Below are positions 21,109 to 29,253 of a DNA stretch of 64,000 nucleotides, piece after piece (position 1 is the stretch's first letter; each line of letters opens with the position of its first letter). The translations under genes and the position numbers were made by a program. Source of the DNA: Teichococcus aerophilus (GTDB taxonomy: Bacteria; Pseudomonadota; Alphaproteobacteria; Acetobacterales; Acetobacteraceae); the NCBI RefSeq assembly GCF_014490485.1, contig NZ_JACTVA010000013.1:2406-66405 (forward strand), read 5' to 3'. The notes under the pieces are model-generated. The model ran no database searches and was not told the origin of the DNA. It saw nothing but the letters and a program-made list of their open reading frames with translations.

Positions 21109-22062
21109 TTGAACATCGAGGACCTGCGGATTTTCGTGGAGGTTGCCGATGCCGGGGGCGTGTCGTCCGCGGCGCGGCGGCTCGGCGTCTCCAAATCCAT
21201 CGTCAGCCGCGCCTTGCTCCGGCTCGAGGAGGAACTGGGCGTCCAGCTTCTCGCACGCACCACCCGTGGCGCCGCGTTGACCGAAGCCGGAAGCACGTTC
21301 CGCGACCACGCCGCCAAGGCATGCGCGGAGATCGACCTGGCGCGGGAAACGCTCTCGCCCGCCGGCGACCTGTGCGGCCGCCTGAGAATCGCCGTTCCGC
21401 TGACGTTCGGGCCCACCCACCTCGCCCCCGTGCTGGCCGACATGGCACGGCGGCACCCGCAACTTCACGTCCACACGTCCTACACCGATCGCTTCGTGGA
21501 CCTCATCGCGGAAGGTTTCGATTGCGCCATCCGGATTGGCTATCTCCAGGATTCCAATCTGGTCGCAAGACGCGTCGGGCCCATCTACGGCAAGCTGGTT
21601 GCAAGCCCGGATTACATCCGGGCACATGGGTCCCCTGAGTCGCCGGAGGACCTCGCCGCGCATCAGGCCCTCATGCAAGGAACCGAAGCCTGGCAGCTCA
21701 TGGATGGCGACAAGACCATCACGGTACGCCCGCAGGGGCGCTTCAAGGCTGACAACGGCACTGCCCTTGCCGCCGCCGCACTGGCAGGCCTCGGCATCGC
21801 CTGGATCCCGGACGGTATCACCCACGAGCACCTGGCCTCCGGGGCGCTTGTTCCGGTCATGACGCGCTACCCGCCGCCGCCGGCGGCCGTGTACGTCATC
21901 CGCCCACCCGGCCACCTCCCCGCACGAAAGATACGGGTCCTCACGGAACTCCTGGTCGCGTGCTTCGACAAGGCGCCGAGCCTGGACATCGCAAAGGCCC
22001 AGGCAGAACCTGCGCCCGCCGCGCCGACCAGGCGGCACACGCGGCCCAAAGCCGCCCCATAG
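21109..22062 (+). CDS. LysR family transcriptional regulator
   Basis: A 317-residue LysR regulator. The winged HTH at 1-60 shows NIEDLRIFVEVADAGGVSSA, then LGVSKSIVSRALLRLEEELG and LLARTTRGAALTEAG. The effector domain has GRLRIAVPLTFGPTHLAPVL and the DCAIRIG pattern typical of the CrgA/DsdC-like group. The only start that gives a full HTH is a TTG at 21109 with GGGGA about 10 bases upstream; in-frame upstream codons do not look coding. A Pro/Arg-rich tail follows residue 300. Divergent from the isochorismatase-like gene. Confidence 0.88.
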   Translation: MNIEDLRIFVEVADAGGVSSAARRLGVSKSIVSRALLRLEEELGVQLLARTTRGAALTEAGSTFRDHAAKACAEIDLARETLSPAGDLCGRLRIAVPLTFGPTHLAPVLADMARRHPQLHVHTSYTDRFVDLIAEGFDCAIRIGYLQDSNLVARRVGPIYGKLVASPDYIRAHGSPESPEDLAAHQALMQGTEAWQLMDGDKTITVRPQGRFKADNGTALAAAALAGLGIAWIPDGITHEHLASGALVPVMTRYPPPPAAVYVIRPPGHLPARKIRVLTELLVACFDKAPSLDIAKAQAEPAPAAPTRRHTRPKAAP

Positions 22063-22307
22063 AAGTCGCGCCATTTCGCGGCATCCCGGCTTCGATACGA
22101 TCTCGGCTAACGTCTGAGCAGTTCGCGGATGGCCGTCACGCGGACGACTCGCCAAACCGCGCCGTTCCCCACCATCCCGCTCCGACCATCCCTTTGTGGG
22201 ACGGCGGGGGCGCCCGTGCCGGCGACCCCGCATGGCCGATTGCAACAACCGCATTGCAAAGCCGGCGGATGGGGCGGATCGTATGGGTCGCAGCCAGGAC
22301 CTATGGA

Positions 22308-22604
22308 ATGAAGCACGCTCTCCGTTTCCTGGCCACCCTCGGCATTGTCGCCCAGGCCCTTGCGCTCCTCGCAACCTGGGGAGAGATCGCGCCCATGCTT
22401 CGCGGCGAACGCAACATCGATGTCGTCGGTACCGCGCTGCTGTTTCTGCCATTGCTGCTCGGTGTGGGCGGGGCGGCCTGGGCGGCAAGGCTCCATTCGC
22501 ACGGCTCCGCCTGGGCCTGGGTGGTGATGGGCGTACCACTGGTCCTTCTGGGCCTGGCGCTCTGCCTGGCAGTGTTGTTCTGGCTGGAACCGATCAGGCA
22601 CTAG
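22308..22604 (+). CDS. small three-helix membrane protein
   Basis: A 98-residue hydrophobic protein with three likely transmembrane segments: RFLATLGIVAQALALLATW, VVGTALLFLPLLLGVGGAAW and WAWVVMGVPLVLLGLALCLA. It starts at MKHALRF, preceded by AGGA at 8 bases. The stop codon abuts the inverted-repeat element at 22605, so the original C-terminus may have been altered by that insertion. No family recognised. Confidence 0.6.
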   Translation: MKHALRFLATLGIVAQALALLATWGEIAPMLRGERNIDVVGTALLFLPLLLGVGGAAWAARLHSHGSAWAWVVMGVPLVLLGLALCLAVLFWLEPIRH

Positions 22605-22720
22605 GAGACTGTTTCGGAAATCTGCTGGCTGAGGGCGCGGCCGAAGTGTTCGTGCCGGCACGGAGGCGGCTGGCGCGGAAGCGACCGCCGCGCCCGACCC
22701 GGCAGGCTTGAAACAGTCTC
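22605..22720. mobile_element. 116-bp inverted-repeat element, probable MITE
   Basis: Perfect 11-bp terminal inverted repeats GAGACTGTTTC and GAAACAGTCTC enclose about 94 bp of GC-rich sequence with no open frame worth calling. Ends of this form occur in IS5-type insertion sequences of alphaproteobacteria (family recollection, not searched). Flanking TAG/TAA triplets give no exact target duplication. It lies directly after the stop codon of the small membrane protein. Confidence 0.6.
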
Positions 22721-22856
22721 TAACGCGCAGGGACAGCGAAGAACCACAGGCAACAGCGGCGATTCACCACGATCGGAGACCGGCCCGGCGGCCAACGGCC
22801 AGATCCGCGAAAAGCGCCGCGCGCGGCAGATGGCCAGCCCCGTGCGGGCAACTGGC

Positions 22857-23837
22857 TCACTCGGGCTGAATGCCGCTCATCCGCACGACCTCTTCCCATT
22901 GCGCGATCTCGCGCAGCCCCTGCTCGCGAAATGCCTCCGGTGTCGAGGCCACGGGCTCGAAGCCGAGCTCCGTCAGGCGGGCATGCATGGCATCGCCCGT
23001 CAGCACCTTCCGTGCCGCCTGCGCCAGCGTCTCCACCATCGGCGCTGGCAGCCCGGCCGGGCCGACCAGCCCGTTCATCAGCGCGGCATCGACCTTGGGC
23101 TGCCCGGCCTCCGCCATGCTCGGCACGTCCGGCAGCAGCGCCGCCCGGGTCGCGCCGGTCACCGCCAGGGCACGCAGCCGTCCGGCCCGCACATGCTCCG
23201 CCATGGCGGGCACGGTACCGAAGGCCATCTGCACCCGGGCCGCCAGCAGGTCGGTGATCATCGGGCCGCCGCCCCGGTAGGGCACATGCACATAGGTGAA
23301 GCCGGCTGCGAGCCTGAGCTGCTCCCCCGCCATATGGACGGCGGAGCCATTGCCGGCGGAGCCGAAGGCCAGCTCACCCGGCTTCGCCTTCGCGGCCTCC
23401 ACAAGCTGCGCCACGCTGTTCCAGGGGGATTGCACCGGCACCACCAGCACCAGTGGTGAGCGGACCAGCATGGACACGAAGGTGAAGTCCCGCCGCGTGT
23501 CATAGGGCAGGCGCGTGGCGAAGAGCCCCTGGTTGACCAGGAAGGCAGTGTCCACCACGCCCAGCGTCGCCCCGTCCGGCGCGGCCGTGGCGATGGCCTG
23601 GGTGCCGGTGATGCTGGCGGCGCCGCCACGGTTCTCGACGACGAAGGCGGCGCCGGTGGCACCCGTCATCTCCTGCGCCAGCAACCGGGCGGTGATGTCG
23701 CTGGCCCCGCCCGGCGGGTAGGGCACGATCAGCCGCACGGTGCGCGGCAGCGCCTGGGCCATGCCGCCGCCCGCCGGTAGCGCCAGCGCGGCACCGAGCG
23801 CAAGAAGCCCGCGACGCGTCGGGAATGCCTGGGTCAT
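22857..23837 (-). CDS. tripartite tricarboxylate transporter substrate-binding protein (TctC/Bug family)
   Basis: A 326-residue periplasmic binding protein of the Bug family. The signal TRRGLLALGAALALPAGGGMAQA is followed by the hallmark VRLIVPYPPGGASDITARLL, then VVENRGGAASITGTQAIA, YVHVPYRGGGPMITDL, and LRALAVTG. These proteins deliver carboxylates to TctAB permeases. No tctA or tctB is adjacent, which is usual for expanded Bug families. It follows the enolase-superfamily gene by 32 bp on the same strand, suggesting shared catabolism of one acid substrate. Confidence 0.93.
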   Translation of the reverse strand: MTQAFPTRRGLLALGAALALPAGGGMAQALPRTVRLIVPYPPGGASDITARLLAQEMTGATGAAFVVENRGGAASITGTQAIATAAPDGATLGVVDTAFLVNQGLFATRLPYDTRRDFTFVSMLVRSPLVLVVPVQSPWNSVAQLVEAAKAKPGELAFGSAGNGSAVHMAGEQLRLAAGFTYVHVPYRGGGPMITDLLAARVQMAFGTVPAMAEHVRAGRLRALAVTGATRAALLPDVPSMAEAGQPKVDAALMNGLVGPAGLPAPMVETLAQAARKVLTGDAMHARLTELGFEPVASTPEAFREQGLREIAQWEEVVRMSGIQPE

Positions 23838-23869
23838 ATGTCGTCTCCCCGTTCTTGTGTTGGGCGGCC

Positions 23870-25018
23870 TCAGTCGCGCGCGAGGCGCCAGTGCTCGGTC
23901 ATCCAGGGCGCCAGCTGAGCCGGCTCCAACTCCAGGCCGATGCCCGGACCCTCCGGCAGGCCCATGGTGCCATCCGCCGCCAGCTCCGGCGTGCCGCACA
24001 GCGTCAGCAGCGGGTTGGGCGTCACGTCATATTCGATGAAGGGATAGGGCAGCGCCCCGCCGCCGCGGCGCGCCGTCAGCAGCGCCGCCATCTGCAAGGC
24101 CGCGTGGAAGTTCACCACCGTGCCGAAGACATGCGGCATGGCCGGCACGTCGAAGGCATCCGCCAGGGCGGCGACGCGCCGCAGGCCGGTGAAGCCGCCG
24201 CACACCGTCAGGTCCGGCTGCAACACGCCGAAGGCACGCGCCTGCAGCATGTCGCGATAGGCGGCCAGGCTGCCTAGCGCCTCGCCCCCCGCGATGGCGC
24301 AGCGCGCGGCGCCGGCCAGGGTCTGGTAGCCGCCGGTATCCTCAGGCTGCAGCGGTTCCTCGACCCACAGCAGGTCAGCCTCCTCCATGGCGCGGAGGGA
24401 GGCCAGGGCCGGCCCCACCGTGTAGCCCTGGTTGATGTCGACCATCAGCGCGACGTCGTCGCCCACCTGGCGCCGCAGGGCGCGCGTCATGGCGCCGTCC
24501 TGGCGGGGGGAGACCCCGGCGCGGGGCTTGATGGCGCGGAAGTTGCGCCGCAGCAGCGCCTCGACCTGCGCGGGATAGGCGCCGTAGGGCTCGGGCCCCT
24601 CGGCGATGAAGGGGCCGCTGGCATAGGCCAGCATCCGCTGGCGGGAGGCACCGCCCAGCAGCTGCGCCACGCTGATGCCCCGCTCGCGGGCGGCGAGATC
24701 GTGCAGCGCCATGTCGATGGCGGAGACGCCCATCATGGCCGCGCCCCGCCGGTCGTAGGACAGGGTGGCCATCATCGCGCCGTAGAGCCGCGCCATGTCG
24801 CCGGCAGGCTGGCCCAGCACCAACGGCGCCAGCTTGGCCTTGATGAATGCCGCCGCCGCGAAGGGGGAGGAGAACACCTCGCCCCAGCCTCTCGTCCCGT
24901 CCTCCGCCACCAGTTCCAGCAGCAGGAAGTCCCGCCTGCGGATGAAGGTCGATGCGTTGCCGAGCGGCGGGCTGGGCGCGAAGCCGCAATGGTACCCGTT
25001 GATGGCGACGATCGTCAT
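23870..25018 (-). CDS. mandelate racemase/muconate lactonizing enzyme family protein
   Basis: A 382-residue enolase-superfamily enzyme. The capping domain is followed by the barrel, with metal ligands in LMVDINQGY, LWVEEPL and IAGGEAL. The second-strand region reads AIKPRAG rather than the KxK of MLE-type enzymes, and a late FGTVVNFHAAL segment may provide the general base region. It would abstract a proton alpha to a carboxylate (racemase, dehydratase or cycloisomerase). GGAGG precedes the ATG. Probably co-transcribed with the TctC gene and controlled by the divergent LysR at 25105. Confidence 0.87.
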   Translation of the reverse strand: MTIVAINGYHCGFAPSPPLGNASTFIRRRDFLLLELVAEDGTRGWGEVFSSPFAAAAFIKAKLAPLVLGQPAGDMARLYGAMMATLSYDRRGAAMMGVSAIDMALHDLAARERGISVAQLLGGASRQRMLAYASGPFIAEGPEPYGAYPAQVEALLRRNFRAIKPRAGVSPRQDGAMTRALRRQVGDDVALMVDINQGYTVGPALASLRAMEEADLLWVEEPLQPEDTGGYQTLAGAARCAIAGGEALGSLAAYRDMLQARAFGVLQPDLTVCGGFTGLRRVAALADAFDVPAMPHVFGTVVNFHAALQMAALLTARRGGGALPYPFIEYDVTPNPLLTLCGTPELAADGTMGLPEGPGIGLELEPAQLAPWMTEHWRLARD

Positions 25019-25104
25019 GCTTCCTCCGGCTTATTCGTTGCCACCAAAGCTGGTCGGGCCGCATCATGCTGTCAAATATCTGATTTTCCTGATTTCATAG
25101 ACAA

Positions 25105-26040
25105 ATGGTTATGAACCCGACACTCCGCGACCTCGAGGTCTTCCGCGCCGTGATGGAATGCGGCGGCGTCACCCAGGCCGCGCGGCAATTGGGCATGTCG
25201 CAGCCCGCCGCCAGCAAGATGCTCCGGCAGGCCGAGGAACGCCTCGGCTTCCAGCTCTTCCTCCGCGATGGCAAGCGGCTGGTGCCGACGGCGGAGGCAC
25301 ATGCGCTGCTGCCCGAATGGCTCGGGGCCGCGGCGGCCCTGGACGGCGTCAGCCGCCTGGCCGATGCCCTGCGCAAGGGCCGCAGCGGCCGGCTGGCCGT
25401 CGCCGCCGTGCCGGTGCTGGCCACGGCCCTGCTGCCGGATGCCGTGCAGGCCTTCCGTGCCCGGCATCCGGGGGTCCTTGTCTCCCTGCGGGCCTGCACG
25501 GCGCTGGAGGCGGCGCACCTGGTGGCGGACCACCGTGCCGACCTCGCAGTGATCCTGGGCCACTCGGCGGACCTGCGGGTCGAGACGGAACGCCTCGGAA
25601 CCTCGACGATCGGCTGCGTCCTGCCGCGACGCCACGCCCTGGCCCGCCATCGGCGGCTGGGGCTGATGGATCTGGCCGATCAACCGGTCATCTCGCTCTC
25701 GGCGCAGCAGCCGGTCGGCGCCATGCTGCGCCAGGCCATGGCGCAGGAACCCCGCATGGGGCAGGTGGTGGTGGAGGTATCGCAATCCAGCATCGCCTGC
25801 GCCCTGGTGCGGGCCGGGGCAGGGGTAGCGGTGCTCGACGGCTTCGGCCTGCGCGAGGCCAATGCCCAGGGGCTGCTGGTGCGGCCGCTACTGCCCGCGA
25901 TGCCGCTGGAAGTCTGCCTGCTGCGCCCCCGCCATCACGCCCAATCCATCCCCGCCGCCAGCTTCACCGCCTTCCTGAAGGAGGCGGCGCAGCGGGCGCT
26001 TGCAGGCGGGCGCGGGGTGAATGAGCACGGGGAGCGTTGA
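25105..26040 (+). CDS. LysR family transcriptional regulator
   Basis: A 311-residue LysR regulator. The HTH contains LRDLEVFRAVMECGGVTQAARQ, then SQPAASKMLRQAEERLGFQLF. The effector-binding domain follows from GRLAVAAVPVLATALLPDAV. Two in-frame ATGs lie 6 bases apart at 25105 and 25111. The 86-bp gap to the divergent enolase gene is AT-rich and probably holds both promoters and the operator. It is the last ordinary chromosomal gene before the accessory region. Confidence 0.9.
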   Translation: MVMNPTLRDLEVFRAVMECGGVTQAARQLGMSQPAASKMLRQAEERLGFQLFLRDGKRLVPTAEAHALLPEWLGAAAALDGVSRLADALRKGRSGRLAVAAVPVLATALLPDAVQAFRARHPGVLVSLRACTALEAAHLVADHRADLAVILGHSADLRVETERLGTSTIGCVLPRRHALARHRRLGLMDLADQPVISLSAQQPVGAMLRQAMAQEPRMGQVVVEVSQSSIACALVRAGAGVAVLDGFGLREANAQGLLVRPLLPAMPLEVCLLRPRHHAQSIPAASFTAFLKEAAQRALAGGRGVNEHGER

Positions 26041-26334
26041 GCCGGACAGGATGCAGGAGCGCCCAGCCGCATCTCTGCGGCGCTCAATCCCCACGGTGGC
26101 GGCGATGTCGCGCCAACGCTCCGTCTCTGCAAGGCTCAGCGGCGTATCCGGCGGACGCTCAGCGGTCCGCTACGGCAAGGCGTCGGGTTGTTGCCGCAAT
26201 GCCGGCAGGCCGCCAGCGGTGAGAGCCGGGCTCCGCCCGGCCGGGCACCTGTGGATCCCAGCAAAACCTGTCCCAGGGACCAACCTAAGTCATTGATTTG
26301 CCGATGCCCATTTCAGCAAATCATGTCACTGGCT

Positions 26335-26389
26335 TTAACCATAACTTGGCACCAGCCGACCCTAAATTAGCCATAAGTTGGCACTGGCC
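26335..26389. repeat. pair of 23-bp direct repeats, 32-bp period
   Basis: Copies at 26335-26357 and 26367-26389 share the core CCATAA-TTGGCAC and match at 19 of 23 positions. They lie in an AT-richer patch of the 552-bp gene-free gap 26041-26592. They could be transposase-binding sites of a Mu/Tn7- or IS21-type element end, and they sit just outside the TGTCAAC motif at 26441. Confidence 0.6.
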
Positions 26390-26440
26390 ATAGCTCACCT
26401 AACGAGGGCTGGCCATGTCCGAAGTGGCAGCATCTGCGCG

Positions 26441-26453
26441 AATCTCTGTCAAC
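26441..26453 (+). repeat. candidate left-end TnsB-binding motif
   Basis: AATCTCTGTCAAC matches the reverse complement of the right-end copy AATCTATGTCAAC at 12 of 13 positions. Related but weaker sites are ATGTCAC at 26313-26320 and TGTCAAC at 29151. Confidence 0.45.
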
Positions 26454-26539
26454 TTTGGCCGCTCCACGCCAGTGGTGCCGCAACGAGTGAACCAGTCGCC
26501 TCGGCAGAAAATCGAATCCTCTTTTGTTCTCGACCTGCA

Positions 26540-26579
26540 TATAATTTCCAGGTGACGCCCGGCTGCCGGGTTCAACCCG
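26540..26579 (+). promoter_or_regulatory. promoter and palindrome upstream of the CBASS effector
   Basis: A perfect -10 hexamer TATAAT is at 26540-26545, about 48 bp before the effector ATG; the -35 position is poor (TCCTCT), so an activator or extended context may be needed. A perfect palindrome CGGGTT-C-AACCCG spans 26567-26579, between the likely transcript start and the gene, and could be an operator or a 5' hairpin. Confidence 0.45.
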
Positions 26580-26592
26580 TGGATGCCGGTCG

Positions 26593-27708
26593 ATGCCCTG
26601 GTTCCGTAAGCATACAGAAGAAGCCCCGACGGGCTCTCGCACGCTGACCTTGACCGGCGTGACGCTTGTCGCCGCCGGGCTTGCGCTGATGAGCCCGGGC
26701 TTCAAGGATGCCCTGCTGTCGGCCGTGAACAAGGCGTTCGACCTCGGCCTATCCTTGGACGCGCCGTGGTGGACTGGGGTGCCGCTCGTCGCAGCTGGCG
26801 TCTGGTTGCTGGTGCCCCTTTTCGTGCGCCAGCTTCGGGACGCCCGGCGTCCAGACGAGCCCGCACGCGCCTTTCTCGCACTGCGCCATGTATCCCTGGA
26901 CCTGTCGCTGCCGCCGAAGCTGGAGGAAGTGTCGATCCCAGGATGGCTTGGCCGCCGCTATCTGCGGCACGCCGACTGCGACCAGACTAGGTGCCTGTCG
27001 CTCGGCGCCACCAAGCTGACTAGGGCGCTCAGTATCCAGGAAGATGCCTTTAACGAGATCACGGTTCAGCGCCGGAATGATGACCGGCTGGCCGTCGGCT
27101 ACTACGGCGTCGCTCACGTGCCGCTGCAGATCCTGGCCGGGCACACTGCCACGACGGCCGTCCGCGCCGCGCTCTTCGAACTCGACCGGCCGAACAGCAC
27201 CTGGCGCGAGCTGGCACAGGGGAAAGGCTCCAACCTCGGCGTCCGGATGCAGCCCAGCCCCTCTGCCGAACCACCGGTCTCGGCCGTCATCCGCGTGGCG
27301 GTGAGCTATGGCATCCCGCTGGCTGACGTCAGCGAGGTCGTGTCCGGGCCGTTCGACGAGTTCCTGATCACCGTTGCCGAGCCGAAGCGGGACATCATCA
27401 CGCACTACGGGCAGGTCGAGGCCATCGCAGACGCCTTCCGCGACGCGCTCGACAGCGCGCTGGGCAGGGTGCCCAAGGGCGGTATCATCCACGTTTTCGC
27501 CGCCGTGCCGATGTGCGTCGGCTTCTCACTCGGTAGGATGATCACCAAGACCCTTCACCCGGAAGTGGTCGCCTACAACTATTCGGCGCAGAGCACACCC
27601 CGCTATGCGTGGGGCATCCGCATCAACGTCAACGACCTGGGGCGGCGTCAGGTCGTCAGACCCCAGCAGGCCGGTATCCCCGAACTCGACGACGAGGCAG
27701 CAGAATGA
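26593..27708 (+). CDS. cap14: CBASS effector: two transmembrane helices fused to a SAVED domain (Cap14-like)
   Basis: A 371-residue protein. Two hydrophobic helices occupy about 17-36 (TLTLTGVTLVAAGLALMSPG) and 58-78 (PWWTGVPLVAAGVWLLVPLF). The C-terminal half is a SAVED nucleotide-sensing domain, best seen in GGIIHVFAAVPMCVGFSLGR followed by HPEVVAYNY and TPRYAWGIRIN. Known TM-SAVED effectors bind a cyclic oligonucleotide and disrupt the inner membrane, killing the infected cell. Its stop overlaps the start of the CD-NTase gene by ATGA, coupling the sensor-effector to its signal synthase. Name assigned by architecture; nucleotide specificity cannot be read. Confidence 0.85.
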   Translation: MPWFRKHTEEAPTGSRTLTLTGVTLVAAGLALMSPGFKDALLSAVNKAFDLGLSLDAPWWTGVPLVAAGVWLLVPLFVRQLRDARRPDEPARAFLALRHVSLDLSLPPKLEEVSIPGWLGRRYLRHADCDQTRCLSLGATKLTRALSIQEDAFNEITVQRRNDDRLAVGYYGVAHVPLQILAGHTATTAVRAALFELDRPNSTWRELAQGKGSNLGVRMQPSPSAEPPVSAVIRVAVSYGIPLADVSEVVSGPFDEFLITVAEPKRDIITHYGQVEAIADAFRDALDSALGRVPKGGIIHVFAAVPMCVGFSLGRMITKTLHPEVVAYNYSAQSTPRYAWGIRINVNDLGRRQVVRPQQAGIPELDDEAAE

Positions 27709-29099
27709 CCTCCTGGATGTTCATGTTCGACATGTCCGCGGACCTGTCGAGCTTCTACCACGGCCACATCAGGCTCGGAGGCGACCTCCGCACGAATCTG
27801 GCTGCCAAGCGGGACCTCAACCTCGACCGGCTCAACGCGGGCTTGGACGCGCTGGCCACCGAGACAGGGAAGCCGCACCCGCACTGGTGCGACTGGCGGA
27901 ACCAGGGCGGCTACGCGATGCACACCCTGAACAAGGACCCGTCGGACGAGAGCGACTACGACATCGACGTCGCCGTAATCTTCAAGAAGTCCGAAATCTG
28001 CGTGGATCCACTGCAGGCGCGGAAGCGCGTGCGGGACGCCCTGGCGAAGAAGTGCGTCAACTTCACCACGGAGCCGGAAGCCCGCACCAATGTCGTGACC
28101 ATCTACTATGCGGACGGCTACCACATCGACTTCGCCGTCTACCGGACCTACGTGGACGACGCGGGCGTGACGCATACCGAGCACGCCAGCCGGGAGTGGA
28201 CAGAACGGGACCCCGCCAAGGTCACCAACTGGTTCCAGAGCGCGGCCGACCGGCTGAGCCCAAAGGAGAACTCGTGGCTCGGCTACAAGCCCGCAGTGGC
28301 GCCCGGGCAGTTCCGGCGCATTGTGCGCTTCACCAAATGGTTCTGCCGCTCGCGCTCCGGTTGGACGCTGCCTGGCGGCATGGTGGTCTCGGCCCTCCTG
28401 GAGGAGGCGGGCGTCTATAAGGCCAACGACAACCGGGACGACCGAGCCCTCTATGACACGCTCGTCGCACTGCGGGACCGCCTCAAGGTCAATTGCCAGG
28501 TGTTCAGCCCCGTGGACGGCTCCGAGCTGACCGGCCGTACTGAGGTGCTGAACCAAGTGAAGCGCCTGCGCGATCGGCTCGACGAGAACCTGCCCAAGCT
28601 CGACATCCTATTCGACCAAGGCGCCTGCACCCGCGAGAAGGCACGCTCCGCCTGGGACTGGATCTTCAACCACGACTTCTGGGCTAAGAAGGAGACCGCC
28701 CAGAAGAGCCTCGTCGAGGCCCGGGCCATCGCCTTGCCATACTTCGTAGAGGTCACCTGCGGGCTGGCGAAAACCCATGGTGGCCTTGTCTACCGCTACT
28801 ACACGAGCGGCAAAGGCTTCCTGCCGAAGGACCTGCATCTCAGGTTCGACATGGTCAGGACCAACGTGCCCCCGCCGTACGACATCACCTGGCACTGCAC
28901 GAACGAGGGCGACGAGGCTGCCGAAGCCGAGCAGATTGGCTGGCAGCAAAGTGGGCCGGAGATCTGGACCAGCACGGCCTTCTCGGGTGTCCATCGGCTC
29001 ACCTGCCGGATCTCGGCCAACCAACGAGTGCTGGCCGAGACCTCCCACGTGGTGCGCATCGCTCGCGGTTTGCGTGGCATACGCGGCCTGCTCAGGTAG
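27705..29099 (+). CDS. CBASS CD-NTase with SMODS catalytic and AGS-C-like sensor domains
   Basis: A 464-residue cyclic-oligonucleotide synthase. The nucleotidyltransferase site shows GGYAMHTLN near residue 68, the metal pair D86 and D88 in DYDIDVAVIF, and the third acid D142 in YHIDFAVYR. The helical OAS-like part follows (to about 340). The last 95 residues, with YDITWHCTNEGDEAAEAEQ, the GVHRLTCRIS segment and TSHVVRIARG, match the AGS-C sensor domain found on many CBASS cyclases. It would make a second messenger for the SAVED effector upon phage infection. No Cap2/Cap3 or HORMA/TRIP13 genes are present, so this is a minimal type I layout. Confidence 0.88.
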   Translation: MTSWMFMFDMSADLSSFYHGHIRLGGDLRTNLAAKRDLNLDRLNAGLDALATETGKPHPHWCDWRNQGGYAMHTLNKDPSDESDYDIDVAVIFKKSEICVDPLQARKRVRDALAKKCVNFTTEPEARTNVVTIYYADGYHIDFAVYRTYVDDAGVTHTEHASREWTERDPAKVTNWFQSAADRLSPKENSWLGYKPAVAPGQFRRIVRFTKWFCRSRSGWTLPGGMVVSALLEEAGVYKANDNRDDRALYDTLVALRDRLKVNCQVFSPVDGSELTGRTEVLNQVKRLRDRLDENLPKLDILFDQGACTREKARSAWDWIFNHDFWAKKETAQKSLVEARAIALPYFVEVTCGLAKTHGGLVYRYYTSGKGFLPKDLHLRFDMVRTNVPPPYDITWHCTNEGDEAAEAEQIGWQQSGPEIWTSTAFSGVHRLTCRISANQRVLAETSHVVRIARGLRGIRGLLR

Positions 29100-29253
29100 C
29101 CGGGGCGGCTCCTAAGCAGCCGCAGGAGCTCAGTGAGCGTGACAGGGTCTTGTCAACTATGCGGAGCCGCAGTCGAGCCGCCGCCATTAGCAGCCGATTT
29201 CCACTTGGCCGAATGCCGCTGACGGTTACCCTTTCCACAGTCGTGGCAGCGAG

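Noticed and set aside
20767-22539. 590-residue minus-strand open frame
   Set aside because: Antisense to LysR and the small membrane protein; no coherent domain.
29151-29157. TGTCAAC as an alternative left transposon end
   Set aside because: It lacks the preceding AATCT and the AT-rich context, and would split the CBASS genes from the YaaC-like gene; the 26441 copy fits better, though this is not excluded.
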